Counted from the first letter of the stretch, positions 1 through 8,620 are shown. The stretch: 64,000 nt of DNA from CAVSSX01 sp963730735 (GCA_963730735.1 CAVSSX010000007.1:806001-870000); one strand, 5' to 3'. Numbers and translations: made by a program. Notes: a model not told the origin generated them from the letters alone.

Positions 1-560
1 CAGGCGCCCATCGTCGGCATGGCCGCCACCCCCGACGGCAAGGGCTACTGGCTGGTCGGCCTCGACGGCGGCATCTTCGCCTTCGGGGACGCGGCGTTCG
101 ACGGGTCCATGGGCGGTCAGCCGCTCAACCAACCGATCGTCGGCATGGCCGCCACCCCCGACGGCAAGGGCTACTGGCTGGTGGCCGCCGACGGCGGGAT
201 GTTCGCCTTCGGCGACGCCCGGTTCTTCGGGTCGACCGGGTCGATGGCCTTGCGGGCGCCCATCGTCGGCATGGCCGCCACGCCCGACGGTGGTGGCTAC
301 TGGCTGGTGGCGTCCGACGGCGGGGTGTTCACCTTCGGCGACGCCACCTTCGACGGTTCGATGGGGGGCAGCACCCTGGCGGCGTCGGTCGCCGGCATGG
401 CCGCCGACCCCGACGGCAAGGGCTACTGGCTGGTCGGGGCGGACGGCGGCATCTTCACCTTCGGTGACGCCACCTTCGACGGCTCCCTCGGCGGCACCCC
501 GGCGGCCACGCCGATCTCGTCCGTCGTGGCCTCGCCCTCGGGCGGGTACTGGCTCCTCGA
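1..560 (+). repeat. Tandem 126-bp repeats coding for 42-residue units
   Basis: Successive units at about 19, 145, 271 and 397 each start with nearly the same codons for MAATPDGKGYW (the last reads MAADPDGKGYW) and are 126 bases apart. Near-identical DNA makes the array prone to recombination and to assembly collapse. The array extends off the left edge. Confidence 0.8.
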
Positions 561-1065
561 GCCGGCCGGGTTCGCCACGGCGTTCACCAATCCCGGGGCG
601 TCGGGGTCGTTCCCGGGGGCGTCGGCCATCGTGGCGGCGGCGGCCTCGCAGATCCAACCGGACCCCGACACCGGGTACTACTGCAACCCCTACGGTCCGT
701 GCGAGCAGTGGTGCGCCCTCTTCGCCACCTGGGCCTGGCAGCAGGGCGGCGTGCCCGTCCCGTCGTATCCCTTCACCGGGTCGATCTACACCTGGGGGCT
801 GGCCCACGGTCGGGTGCTCCCGGCCTCGGCCCGGCCGCTCCCCGGTGACGCCGTCCTCTACGGCACCGGGCCGTCGAGCACGGCGTCGTCGGTCCACGTG
901 GGCATCGTGGCCCAGGTCTGGCCGGACGGGGCCATCGTCACCATCGAGGGCGATGCCGGCCCCGGCCAGAACGGCAGCCTGGCCGTCATCGTGAACGGTC
1001 CGTTCCTCCCGGCCGACTCGCTCGCCTACAACACCTACGGCATCTACGCCTTCGTCCAGCCGTAG
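1..1065 (+). CDS. Secreted 42-residue-repeat protein with C-terminal CHAP domain (5' partial)
   Basis: The reading frame is open from the first base of the window, so the start and any signal peptide lie upstream. The visible 354 residues begin with four to five tandem 42-residue units of the form GMAATPDGKGYWLV..DGG.FAFGDA.F.GS, a beta-propeller-like repeat common in Acidimicrobiia exported proteins. From about residue 205 comes a CHAP-type amidase/peptidase domain: the EQWCALFATWAW segment carries the likely catalytic Cys, SVHVGIVAQV the His, and an acidic EGDAG follows. CHAP domains cut peptidoglycan cross-bridges or amide bonds, so a cell-wall remodelling role with the repeats as a binding platform is inferred. 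A relative of the repeat part is encoded at 5705, on the other side of the pst operon. Confidence 0.8.
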   Translation, partial: QAPIVGMAATPDGKGYWLVGLDGGIFAFGDAAFDGSMGGQPLNQPIVGMAATPDGKGYWLVAADGGMFAFGDARFFGSTGSMALRAPIVGMAATPDGGGYWLVASDGGVFTFGDATFDGSMGGSTLAASVAGMAADPDGKGYWLVGADGGIFTFGDATFDGSLGGTPAATPISSVVASPSGGYWLLEPAGFATAFTNPGASGSFPGASAIVAAAASQIQPDPDTGYYCNPYGPCEQWCALFATWAWQQGGVPVPSYPFTGSIYTWGLAHGRVLPASARPLPGDAVLYGTGPSSTASSVHVGIVAQVWPDGAIVTIEGDAGPGQNGSLAVIVNGPFLPADSLAYNTYGIYAFVQP

Positions 1066-1066
1066 C

Positions 1067-1095
1067 GCCGAGGTCGTCGCCGGCGGCTGCTCGGC
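1067..1095 (+). terminator. Possible weak hairpin after the CHAP gene
   Basis: GCCGAG at 1067-1072 can pair with CTCGGC at 1090-1095, directly after the TAG stop. The loop is long and GC-rich and there is no T tract, so terminator function is uncertain. Confidence 0.3.
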
Positions 1096-1155
1096 AAAAC
1101 CCCAGCGTGCAGCGGCCATTGGTACCCGCTCTCCCGTCACCGGACCGCTGAGAAG

Positions 1156-1223
1156 GTTCATCTCGGGGACACCTTGCGTTTCCGCTGTTGGTCGACCGGC
1201 GTTCAAGTTGCCTCCTTACTAAT
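1156..1223 (+). promoter_or_regulatory. Pho-box-like promoter of pstS
   Basis: Adjacent 11-base units GTTCATCTCGG (1156-1166) and GGACACCTTGC (1167-1177) fit the actinobacterial PHO-box style of direct repeats (G-G/T-TCAYYY...). A GTTTCC unit follows at 1178 and a further GTTCA unit at 1201. A -10-like TTACTAAT lies at 1216-1223. The same arrangement recurs before the gene at 5705. Binding by a PhoP/PhoB regulator is inferred. Bases 1269-1292, covering the ribosome-binding site and start codon, are identical to 5686-5709. Confidence 0.6.
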
Positions 1224-1287
1224 GGCGTGACCGCGCCGTGCGGTCAGGTCATGTGTGCGCGACGGGCGCCGACGAGAGGAGCAGTTC

Positions 1288-2616
1288 GTGTCAAACGGAG
1301 TCACCCGAGAGACGGCGGAGTCGAAGGGGGTCCGCTCGACGCGTCGCACGGCGAGATGGTGGCAGCTCGGCGCCGTCCTGCTGGCTGGTGGACTGGTCGC
1401 CGCGGCGTGCGGTTCGAGCAGCACGGCCGACAAGAAGTCCACGACCACCACCAAGCCCAAGACCAAGAGCACGACCACGACCACGGCCGCGCCGACCACG
1501 ACCACGGCGCCGGTAGTGACCACCACCACGGCCAAGCCGGCCAGTGGCGCTGCCGTCGTGGTGCCCACCACGCCCCGGACGGTGACGCCCACCACGGCGG
1601 CACCGGCGACCGGTGGGGCCCCGGGCGGTTCGCTCTCGGCCAACACCTCGACCCCGGCGGCGGCCCTGACCGGGGCCGGGTCGACGTTCGACCAGCCCTT
1701 GTTCGCCCGGCAGTTCTACTACTACAACCAGGCCAACCGGGGCGTCACGGTGAACTACGCCGCCGTCGGTAGCGGCACCGGTGAGTCCGACATCCTGGCC
1801 GGTTCGGTCAACTTCGGCGCCTCCGACGTCCCCGAGCCCCCCGGGACCACGGGAACGGGCGGGGCCATCCTCCAGGTGCCGGTGGTGCTCGGTGGCGTGG
1901 CCATCGCCTACAACCTCCCGGGCACTGGGTCAGGCCTGCAGCTGACCGGGGCGCAGATCGCCAAGATCTATGCCGGCACGATCACCAGCTGGAGCCAGAT
2001 CCCCGGTAGCGGGTCGACGGCCAACATCATCACGGTGCACCGCTCGGACTCCTCGGGGACGTCCAACGCCTTCACCAGCTTCCTCAACTCGGTCGACCCC
2101 GGCGACTGGCCGACGTCGCTGGTCGGCAAGTCGCCGGCCTGGCCGGGCAGCGGGTCGCTCGGTGGCAACGGCAACGCCGGCGTGGCCGGTGACGTCCAGA
2201 GCACCCCGAACTCGATCGGCTACGTCGAGCTGGCCTACGTCCTGCAGTCGGGCCTGACCTACGCCAGCGTGCAGAACGCCGCCGGTGGCTACATCGCCCC
2301 GAACCTGAACTCGGTGGCGGCGGCGGCGGCGGCCTTCCCGAACGTGAGCGCCGGCACCCCGCTGATCGTGAACCCGCCGGCCTCGGCGGCCAGCGCCTAC
2401 CCGATCTCGACCTACAGCTGGGCCATCGTGTTCCAAAAGCAGGCGAACACCAACAACGGGATCGCCCTGGGCAAGCTGCTGGACTGGATGGTCACCACCG
2501 GCCAGGGGCAGGCGTCGGCCATCGGCTACGCCCCGCTCCCGGGCAACGTGGTGAGCCTGGCCGAGTCGACCATCAAGCAGATGCAGACATCTGCTGGTCA
2601 ACCGCTCTTCAGCTAG
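1288..2616 (+). CDS. pstS: Phosphate ABC transporter substrate-binding lipoprotein PstS
   Basis: This is the extracytoplasmic phosphate-binding component of the Pst system. The GTG at 1288 is chosen because GAGAGGAG sits at the right distance upstream and it gives a normal lipoprotein signal: twin-basic region, hydrophobic stretch, then lipobox VAAAC with the lipidated Cys at residue 41 (442 aa in all). Residues 45-110 form a Thr/Lys/Ala-rich linker, probably spanning the cell wall. The phosphate-binding fold follows, with GAGSTFDQPLF near residue 128, GSGTGESDIL near 160 and RSDSSGTSNAF further on. It is the first gene of pstSCAB, with pstC beginning 10 bases after its stop. No phoU or phoRP is present here. 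Confidence 0.95.
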   Translation: MSNGVTRETAESKGVRSTRRTARWWQLGAVLLAGGLVAAACGSSSTADKKSTTTTKPKTKSTTTTTAAPTTTTAPVVTTTTAKPASGAAVVVPTTPRTVTPTTAAPATGGAPGGSLSANTSTPAAALTGAGSTFDQPLFARQFYYYNQANRGVTVNYAAVGSGTGESDILAGSVNFGASDVPEPPGTTGTGGAILQVPVVLGGVAIAYNLPGTGSGLQLTGAQIAKIYAGTITSWSQIPGSGSTANIITVHRSDSSGTSNAFTSFLNSVDPGDWPTSLVGKSPAWPGSGSLGGNGNAGVAGDVQSTPNSIGYVELAYVLQSGLTYASVQNAAGGYIAPNLNSVAAAAAAFPNVSAGTPLIVNPPASAASAYPISTYSWAIVFQKQANTNNGIALGKLLDWMVTTGQGQASAIGYAPLPGNVVSLAESTIKQMQTSAGQPLFS

Positions 2617-2626
2617 TACGACGAGC

Positions 2627-3595
2627 GTGGCAACCGAGCAGCTCTCGCTGCTCCGCACGACGCAGCAGCGGCGTAGATCCCGGCCCACCAGCTGGATCTA
2701 CGCCGCGCTGCTGTGGGTCGGGGTGGTCGTCTTCGCCCTGATCCTGGCGGGGATCATCCAGGGCATCATCTCCCAGTCCACCCAGGCCTGGTCCCACTTC
2801 GGCATCTCGTTCCTCTGGTCGACCCAGTTCAATCAAGCCACCAACCAATTCGGCGCCGGCGTCTTCATCGTGGGCACGCTGGTCACGGTGGGCCTGGCCC
2901 TGCTCATCGCCATCCCGTTCGGACTGGCCACGGCCTCGTACCTGACCGAGATGGCGCCGAAGCGGCTGGCGTCGGCCCTCGGGGTGATGGTCGACCTCAT
3001 CGCCGCCGTGCCCAGCATCGTGGTCGGGCTCTGGGGCCTGCGGGTCCTCCAGCCGGTGTTCCTCCGCGACGTCGAGCCGTTCATGCAGAAGATCCCGGTG
3101 ATCAAGTACGCCTTCCGGGGGACGCCCGAAGGGCCGAGCATCTTCCTGGCCGGCGTGGTGCTGGCCATCATGATCGTCCCGACCATGGTCGCCCTGACCC
3201 GGACGGCGCTCGGCGGCGTCGGCGACGCCGACCGGGAGGCGGCCCTGGCCCTCGGGGCGACCAGGTGGCAGATCGTCCGAAAGATCATCGTCCCCGGGGC
3301 CAACTCGGGCATCCTGGCCGCCGTCACCCTGGCCCTCGGGCGGGCCATCGGTGAGACCATCGCCGTGGCGCTGGTCATCGGGAACAACAACAACGTCCCG
3401 CACCCGTTCTCGTTGCTCAGCCCCTCGTCGACCCTCGGCGCGGTGATCATCAACCAGTTCGGCGAGTCCCAACAGGGGTCGTTGCTGCGGAGCTCGCTCA
3501 TGGCCCTGGCCGTGATCCTGCTGGCCATGACCCTGATCGTGAACATCGCCGGGCGTCTCATGGTCCGCAACAAGTTCACCGGACGGCGGGCGTGA
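2627..3595 (+). CDS. pstC: Phosphate ABC transporter permease PstC
   Basis: This is one of two inner-membrane permeases of the high-affinity phosphate importer. The 322-aa protein starts at GTG, has a short basic cytoplasmic N-terminus, a first membrane helix (LLWVGVVVFALILAG) and several more helices. The binding-protein-dependent transport signature lies in the EAALALGATRWQIVRK loop, which contacts PstB. It ends in a GTGA overlap with pstA, so the two are translationally coupled. Confidence 0.95.
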   Translation: MATEQLSLLRTTQQRRRSRPTSWIYAALLWVGVVVFALILAGIIQGIISQSTQAWSHFGISFLWSTQFNQATNQFGAGVFIVGTLVTVGLALLIAIPFGLATASYLTEMAPKRLASALGVMVDLIAAVPSIVVGLWGLRVLQPVFLRDVEPFMQKIPVIKYAFRGTPEGPSIFLAGVVLAIMIVPTMVALTRTALGGVGDADREAALALGATRWQIVRKIIVPGANSGILAAVTLALGRAIGETIAVALVIGNNNNVPHPFSLLSPSSTLGAVIINQFGESQQGSLLRSSLMALAVILLAMTLIVNIAGRLMVRNKFTGRRA

Positions 3596-4518
3596 CCATC
3601 GAGGCCGTGCAGCCGTTCCGGACCGGACTGAGCGAGAGCGACCTGGCCCGTCGCCGCCTCATCCAGGCGTCGGCCAACAAGACCCTGGCCCGCCGACGGG
3701 TGGCCGCCCTGGTGATCAAGATCCTCTTCGCCCTGGCGACGGTGATCGTGCTCATCCCGCTGTTCCTGCTGGTCGGCTACGTGATCGCCAAGGGTGGCGC
3801 CGCTCTGTCGGTCGACTTCTTCACCAAGCTGCCCACTCCGGCCGGCATCCCGGGCGGCGGCATCTCGAACGCCATCGTGGGCAGCCTGATCATCCTGGGC
3901 ATCGCCCTGGTGATCGCCGTGCCGATGGGCCTGTTGGTGTCGCTGTACCTCATCGAGCACCGCAACCCGGTGGCCAACGTGATCCGGTTCGGGGCCGACA
4001 TCCTGGCCGGGTTGCCCTCCATCCTGATCGGCCTGTTCGCCTACGCCCAGATCGTGGTGCGGACCGGTCACTTCTCCGGCTACTCGGCCGGCGTGGCCCT
4101 CGCCGTGCTCATGATGCCGATCATGATCCGCGGCGACGAGGAGGCCATGCGGACTGTGCCCGAGGATCTGTGGGAGGCGGGCCTCGCCCTCGGGGGGCGC
4201 CAGTCCCGGGTCGTGCGCTCGGTGGTCGTGCGCACCTCCATCCCGGGCCTGGTCACGGCCAACCTCCTCGGCCTGGCCCGGGCGGTCGGCGAGACGGCAC
4301 CACTCCTGTTCACGGCCATCGGCAGCCAGCTGTTCACCCTGTCGCCCAGCCAGCCGATGAACGCCATGCCGCTCGTCATCTATCAGGACGGCACCACGGC
4401 CTACCCCGACCTCCAGCAGACCGCCTGGGGCACGGCCCTGGTGCTGCTGGCGGCGGTGCTCCTCCTCAGCATCGTCGGCCGGGTGTTCGCCGGAATGATG
4501 ACTCGGCGGGCCAGATAA
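3592..4518 (+). CDS. pstA: Phosphate ABC transporter permease PstA
   Basis: This is the second permease of the Pst importer, 308 aa, starting at the GTG that overlaps the pstC stop. About six hydrophobic helices are visible, beginning with LFALATVIVLIPLFLLVGYV. The ATPase-coupling loop reads WEAGLALGGRQSRVVR and is followed by GLARAVGETAPLLF, which is typical of PstA. It is separated from pstB by 28 bases that include a GGAGG ribosome-binding site. Confidence 0.95.
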   Translation: MTIEAVQPFRTGLSESDLARRRLIQASANKTLARRRVAALVIKILFALATVIVLIPLFLLVGYVIAKGGAALSVDFFTKLPTPAGIPGGGISNAIVGSLIILGIALVIAVPMGLLVSLYLIEHRNPVANVIRFGADILAGLPSILIGLFAYAQIVVRTGHFSGYSAGVALAVLMMPIMIRGDEEAMRTVPEDLWEAGLALGGRQSRVVRSVVVRTSIPGLVTANLLGLARAVGETAPLLFTAIGSQLFTLSPSQPMNAMPLVIYQDGTTAYPDLQQTAWGTALVLLAAVLLLSIVGRVFAGMMTRRAR

Positions 4519-4546
4519 TGTTCGACGCACCCAATCGGAGGATCCA

Positions 4547-5401
4547 ATGAGCGACACGACTTCGGCGGTGGCGGCGCGTATCGCCGATGAGCTCAAGGCG
4601 CACCAGGCCGGCGCCGTGGCCCTCGAGGACAGCCCGGCCGCCGTCACCCTCACCGACGTGGCCGTGGACTTCGGGCCGGTGCACGCCGTGCGCAACGTGA
4701 GCTTCCCCCTGGCCGCCAACCGGGTCACCGCCCTGGTGGGTCCATCGGGGTGCGGCAAGACGACGGTCCTGCGGGCGATCAACCGGATGCACGACCGGTC
4801 CGGCGGCAAGGTCATGGGCTCGATCCGCCTCGGCGACATGGAGATCTACGGCAAGGACGCCCAGCCCGAGCTGATCCGCAGCCGGATCGGCATGGTGTTC
4901 CAACGCCCCAATCCCTTCCCGACCATGAGCATCTTCGACAACGTGGTCTCGGGACTCCGTTTCAATGGGATCCGCAACAAGACGGTGCTCCGTGAGGCGG
5001 CCGAGTCGGCCCTCACCTCGGCGGCCCTCTGGGACACGGTGAAGGACCGGCTGAACCAGCCCGCCGTCCGCCTGTCGGGTGGCCAGCAGCAGCGCCTGTG
5101 CATCGCCCGGGCGCTGGCCGTCGAGCCCGAGGTGCTCTTGATGGACGAGCCGTGTTCGGCCCTCGACCCCATCTCGACGTCGGCCATCGAGGAGCTCATC
5201 ACCCAGCTGGCCTCGGAGGTGACGATCGCCTTGGTGACCCACAACATGTTCCAGGCCACCCGATGCTCGGACCTGACGGCCGTGCTGCTGCTCGACGACG
5301 GCCGGGTCGGCGAGCTGGTGGAGTTCGGGCCCACGCCCCAGATCTTCTCGGCGCCCTCGGACCCCCGCACCGAGGCGTACGTCACCGGCCAGGTCGGCTG
5401 A
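4547..5401 (+). CDS. pstB: Phosphate ABC transporter ATP-binding protein PstB
   Basis: This ATPase drives phosphate import with PstS, PstC and PstA. The ATG at 4547 is preceded by GGAGG. The 284-aa protein has Walker A GPSGCGKTT near residue 65, the Q-loop region MVFQRPNPFP typical of PstB, the signature LSGGQQQR, Walker B VLLMDEPCSALDP and the switch His in VTHNM. A 30-residue N-terminal extension precedes the ABC domain. It is the last gene of the operon. The following 300 bases contain the Pho-like promoter of the next gene. Confidence 0.95.
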   Translation: MSDTTSAVAARIADELKAHQAGAVALEDSPAAVTLTDVAVDFGPVHAVRNVSFPLAANRVTALVGPSGCGKTTVLRAINRMHDRSGGKVMGSIRLGDMEIYGKDAQPELIRSRIGMVFQRPNPFPTMSIFDNVVSGLRFNGIRNKTVLREAAESALTSAALWDTVKDRLNQPAVRLSGGQQQRLCIARALAVEPEVLLMDEPCSALDPISTSAIEELITQLASEVTIALVTHNMFQATRCSDLTAVLLLDDGRVGELVEFGPTPQIFSAPSDPRTEAYVTGQVG

Positions 5402-5574
5402 CGCCGGCCCGGGCGACCCGGGCGGCGGTGGTCTGCTACCAGGCTCGCCGGCCGCGACGCGTGCATCTCCCGTGGCGTCGCTGGTTTGCGCCTTGCCGCT
5501 CGCACTTCTAAAGTTGATTGAGTTAGTCAGGAATGAACGCCGGGGTACCTGATCAGGGAAATCGTGGTTCGAAC

Positions 5575-5641
5575 GTTCATCCGAACGACACCCGAAGTTT
5601 CCCGTTTGGTCGGCCATTGTTCAGGTTGGCCAGTTAGGAAT
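5575..5641 (+). promoter_or_regulatory. Pho-box-like promoter of the repeat-protein gene
   Basis: Consecutive 11-base units run GTTCATCCGAA (5575), CGACACCCGAA (5586), GTTTCCCGTTT (5597), GGTCGGCCATT (5608) and GTTCAGGTTGG (5619), with a -10-like TTAGGAAT at 5634-5641. The first unit is 130 bases from the start codon, against 132 for pstS. The two promoters align unit by unit, which suggests that one was copied from the other or that both are held under the same Pho control. Confidence 0.6.
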
Positions 5642-5704
5642 ACCCCGAAAGTTGGCAGGCGAGCTGGGGCGAACCGCTCCAGATACCGACGAGAGGAGCA
5701 GTTC

Positions 5705-6640
5705 GTGTCCACAGAGGTCAAAGCGAAGGCGGACGAGATGACCGAGACCCGGACACGACGTCCGCGTCGACGCCTGGCCGGAGCGGCGCTGGCGGTCAGC
5801 GCCCTCGGCGCCGTGGCCGCCCCGGTCGGACTGCTCGCCAGCTCGGCCAGTGCCGCCGTCCCGACCGGCTACTCGGTGTCGGGGGCCGACGGCTCGGTCT
5901 TCGTGTCGGGCACGATGGCCTCCTTCGGTTCGGCGCTCGGCGTCTCGACGGCGGCGGTCGTCGGCATCGCCTCCACGCCCGACGGCAAGGGCTACTGGCA
6001 GGTGGCGGCCGACGGCGGCGTCTTCGCCTACGGCGACGCCGGCTTCTACGGCTCGGCCGGTGCCCTCAAGCTCAACTCGCCCATCGTGGGCATCGCCGCC
6101 ACCCTCACCGGCAAGGGCTACTACCTGGTCGCCGCCGACGGTGGCGTGTTCGCCTACGGTGACGCCGCCTTCCATGGCTCGATGGCCGGCCAGGTCATCA
6201 ACGCCCCGATCTCGGGCATCGCCGTCTCGCCGAACGGCGCCGGCTACTGGCTGGTCGGCGCGGACGGTGGCGTCTACACCTTCGGCGGGATCAACTTCGG
6301 CGGCTCGTACTACGCCACCTACGGCGTGAAGGCTCCGAGCAACATCGTGGGCATCAGCGCCAGCCCGACCGGCGGCTACGCCATCGTCTCGCAGGCCGGC
6401 GCGGTCTACGCCTTCGGCGGCGCCAAGTTCTACTCCTCGCCGCTCCTGGTGGGGGCGACCGGCGTGGGCTCGGCCATCAGTTACACGACGGACGGCCTGG
6501 GCTACTGGGTGCTCCAGTCCGACGGCGGGGTCTACGCCTTCGGTGACGCCACCGGCTTGTCGACGGCGGTGACCTACGCCATCGGTGGGGCGACCAACCT
6601 GGCCTCGACGACGGCCATCGGCTTCGCCCCGCAGCTCTAG
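5705..6640 (+). CDS. Secreted 42-residue-repeat (propeller-like) protein
   Basis: This exported protein of 311 aa has unknown function. The GTG at 5705 follows GAGAGGAG, in a leader identical over 24 bases to that of pstS. A basic stretch (RTRRPRRRLAG) and a hydrophobic segment ending in LLASSASAA form a Sec-type signal peptide. The mature part consists of about six repeats of the type GIASTPDGKGYW.VAADGGVFAYGDA.F.GS, with later units more divergent. It is related to the repeats at 1-560 but has no CHAP domain. The shared promoter suggests that it is made under phosphate starvation; a surface or binding role is a guess. Confidence 0.8.
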   Translation: MSTEVKAKADEMTETRTRRPRRRLAGAALAVSALGAVAAPVGLLASSASAAVPTGYSVSGADGSVFVSGTMASFGSALGVSTAAVVGIASTPDGKGYWQVAADGGVFAYGDAGFYGSAGALKLNSPIVGIAATLTGKGYYLVAADGGVFAYGDAAFHGSMAGQVINAPISGIAVSPNGAGYWLVGADGGVYTFGGINFGGSYYATYGVKAPSNIVGISASPTGGYAIVSQAGAVYAFGGAKFYSSPLLVGATGVGSAISYTTDGLGYWVLQSDGGVYAFGDATGLSTAVTYAIGGATNLASTTAIGFAPQL

Positions 6641-6647
6641 TACTGAG

Positions 6648-6722
6648 CGGCCCCTCGGGGCCGTTGCACCTCGGCCCCCCGGGGTCTCGCACTCGGCTCC
6701 CCGGTCACCCGGGGAGCCGAGT
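6648..6722 (+). terminator. Double hairpin after the repeat-protein gene
   Basis: CGGCCCC (6648-6654) pairs with GGGGCCG (6657-6663). A second, perfect 14-bp stem pairs 6691-6704 with 6709-6722 around a TCAC loop. There is no T tract, as is usual for high-GC actinobacterial terminators. Both lie directly downstream of the TAG stop. Confidence 0.65.
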
Positions 6723-6906
6723 CGCGTCGGTGCGCCCCCTCCGGGGCGGGGCGCCACCTCGAGGCAACGGTCCGACGACCGCTGCCGGCTGCGAGCTCGG
6801 GGCCGGTGGCCGCCCCCGACGCTTGCCCAGCTCGCTCCCAGCTTCGGGGGTGGCACCCCCCAACACCCCCTTCGGCCTGGGGATTTGTCGAAGGGCCACA
6901 AGCCGC

Positions 6907-6935
6907 TTGTCAGTTTCTATCCCCGTTGCAAGACT
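6907..6935 (+). promoter_or_regulatory. Promoter of the TetR gene
   Basis: TTGTCA at 6907-6912, 17 bases, then AAGACT at 6930-6935. The GTG start follows 6 bases later, so the transcript would be leaderless. Confidence 0.5.
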
Positions 6936-6941
6936 GACCCG

Positions 6942-7697
6942 GTGACCGACGTACTGTCGTTCTACGAGCCGCTGCTCACCCCGGGTGGTGATCCCCACCA
7001 CCGTGACGCACCGGCCTCGACCCGCCATCACGCGTCCCGCCAGCAGCGCCAGAAGGCGGCCCGACGACAGCGGATCGTCGAGGCCGCCGCCTCGTTGTTC
7101 TCCGCCAAGGGGTACAACGCATCCTCGTTACACGACATCGCCGAGCAGGCCGACGTCAGCGTGAGCACCCTGCGCCGACACTTCCCGGCCAAGGTCGACC
7201 TTGCCCTCGAGCAGGTCAGGCAGTGGACGGCCGACTTCGTCGAAACGATGGAGGCACGGCCGGAGCGAGAGACCCCGGATCAGATGCTGGCGGCCACGCT
7301 GCGATGGCTCGACGACGAGGACTACCGGGGCGTCCCCTCCGGAGTCATGGCCGTCATCTCGGCCGAGCAGTCCGTGGCGATCGCCGGCCAGATCCACCTC
7401 GTCATGATCGAAAAGGAGCGGGCCCTGAGCACGCTCTTCACCCGGCGACTCGAGTACCCGCCGGGATCCATCGAGCCCCGGATCATCGCCGCCGCCTTCA
7501 TCGCCGCATGGCGAGTGGCCGTGTACGCGTCCGCCGAGCTCTCCGCCGCCGGCCACGAGGTCTCCGCGCCCGACGAGCTCGGGCTGGCGTGTTTCGCCGC
7601 GTTCACCCAGGGTCTCGATCAGTTCTGGACGAAGGGCGACGAACCGGATCTCGATCCGTCGATGGCGGGTCCTGCCGCCGGGTCCTCGTCGGCCTGA
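6942..7697 (+). CDS. TetR-family transcriptional regulator
   Basis: This 251-aa DNA-binding repressor starts at the GTG at 6942, which lies just after a -10-like hexamer; the open frame continues upstream but without a better start. The N-terminal helix-turn-helix spans roughly residues 35-80 (AARRQRIVEAAASLFSAKGY ... IAEQADVSVSTLRRHFPAK). The ligand-binding C-terminal part is alpha-helical, with a MftR-like look (AAAFIAAWRVAVYASAEL). No efflux or enzyme gene is adjacent on the same strand, so its target is unknown. The neighbours are small exported proteins. Confidence 0.85.
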   Translation: MTDVLSFYEPLLTPGGDPHHRDAPASTRHHASRQQRQKAARRQRIVEAAASLFSAKGYNASSLHDIAEQADVSVSTLRRHFPAKVDLALEQVRQWTADFVETMEARPERETPDQMLAATLRWLDDEDYRGVPSGVMAVISAEQSVAIAGQIHLVMIEKERALSTLFTRRLEYPPGSIEPRIIAAAFIAAWRVAVYASAELSAAGHEVSAPDELGLACFAAFTQGLDQFWTKGDEPDLDPSMAGPAAGSSSA

Positions 7698-8124
7698 CGA
7701 CATCCGTCGTGGCGAGTCACCTTCGCCGGCGGGCCCGCTCGGTGGAGCCACGCCATCCTCGAGCGGGTGGCCGGCCCGGCGGAGAGGGAGCGATCGGTGC
7801 TCGTGGCTGACACGTGCCCGAGCGGCGTCCGAGCCCGGCAGGACCGAACCGAAGCTCCGGTTCCCGGCACGGCCTCGGGCACGACCGGCGACGTCAATTC
7901 TGCGTCAGTCCAGAAAACCTTGACGTTTCGGTTCGTGCATGTGACCGTCACTATACGGGAGTCCAACGTGCCGACACATCGGCCGTCGCGACGCACGACG
8001 AGACTCCTTCTCGGCATCCTCGGACTGGGTCACGTGGGTGGCAGAAGTAGTTGGACGCGAGTATACTTTTCCATGGCGCAACCCACTCCCAGGGCTGCTC
8101 GGCGGAGGGTTGCTGGCACAGTGC
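7698..8124. other. Intergenic region, no confident gene
   Basis: No open frame here has family-like content. A TATACG lies at 7952-7957 and a better -10-like TATACT at 8062-8067, possibly serving the gene at 8125. A GTG at 7969 opens a frame that runs through the following gene in another phase; it is basic and low-complexity and is not called. Confidence 0.5.
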
Positions 8125-8620
8125 GTGAGGACGGGAACAGCAGGCGACGGTGGTTCAGCGCCGCTCCGCCGGATCGGCGTCGCCACGGCGGTGATGGTGC
8201 TGGTGGCGACCGGTCTGGCGTATGGCTTCTGGACCGTCCTCGGCACCGGACAAGGCTCCGACAAGGCGACGAGCTCACTGTCGCTGACCATCACCGCCGC
8301 CCTGTCGCCGACCGCCGACCTGTTTCCCGGCGGGTCCGGCGCCCTGCAGTTCACCGTGACCAACCCCAATCCGTTCGGGGTCTCGTTGACCTCGCTGTCG
8401 ACCACCACCGTGACGTCGTCAGACCCCACCGAACTGCCCGGCCACGAACGTGACGGCGACGGCCGGTCCGACCGCCATCACTGCAATCAGCGTGGCGGCC
8501 AATGCCACGTCGCCGGTCCAGTCGATACCCGGGGTGGTCGCCATGGCGACCACGGCCCCCAACGGTTGCCAGGGGGTCACGTTCACGGTGTCGGCCACCC
8601 TCAGTGGTAGTTCGACCTGA
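8125..8620 (+). CDS. Membrane-anchored Thr/Ser-rich exported protein (frameshifted)
   Basis: The probable GTG start at 8125 is followed by a basic stretch and one membrane helix (VATAVMVLVATGLAYGFW). The outer domain has SLSLTITAALSPTADLFPGG and FTVTNPNPFGVSLTSL, a pattern I recognise from small actinobacterial surface proteins. The frame breaks at about 8424-8431. One base fewer there joins it to a reading with paired Cys (NCPATNVTATAG ... NGCQGVTFTVSATL), ending at TGA 8618-8620. Either a one-base sequence error or a real pseudogene is possible. GGAGGG at 8104-8109 is rather far from the start, so the start is uncertain. Function is unknown. Confidence 0.55.

Larger units (their letters stand above)
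6641..6941. other. Intergenic region with hairpins, then the TetR promoter
   Basis: No gene is apparent. The left part holds two strong hairpins (6648-6663 and 6691-6722). The middle is C-rich without recognisable signals. The right end carries the promoter of the TetR gene (6907-6935). Confidence 0.6.

Noticed and set aside
2833..4839. Minus-strand open frame of 668 codons opposite pstC, pstA and pstB
   Set aside because: Low-complexity composition, no signal or domain, opposite intact transporter genes.
7920..7957. TTGACG and TATACG as a promoter before the small exported proteins
   Set aside because: The spacing is 26 bases, far outside the usual range.
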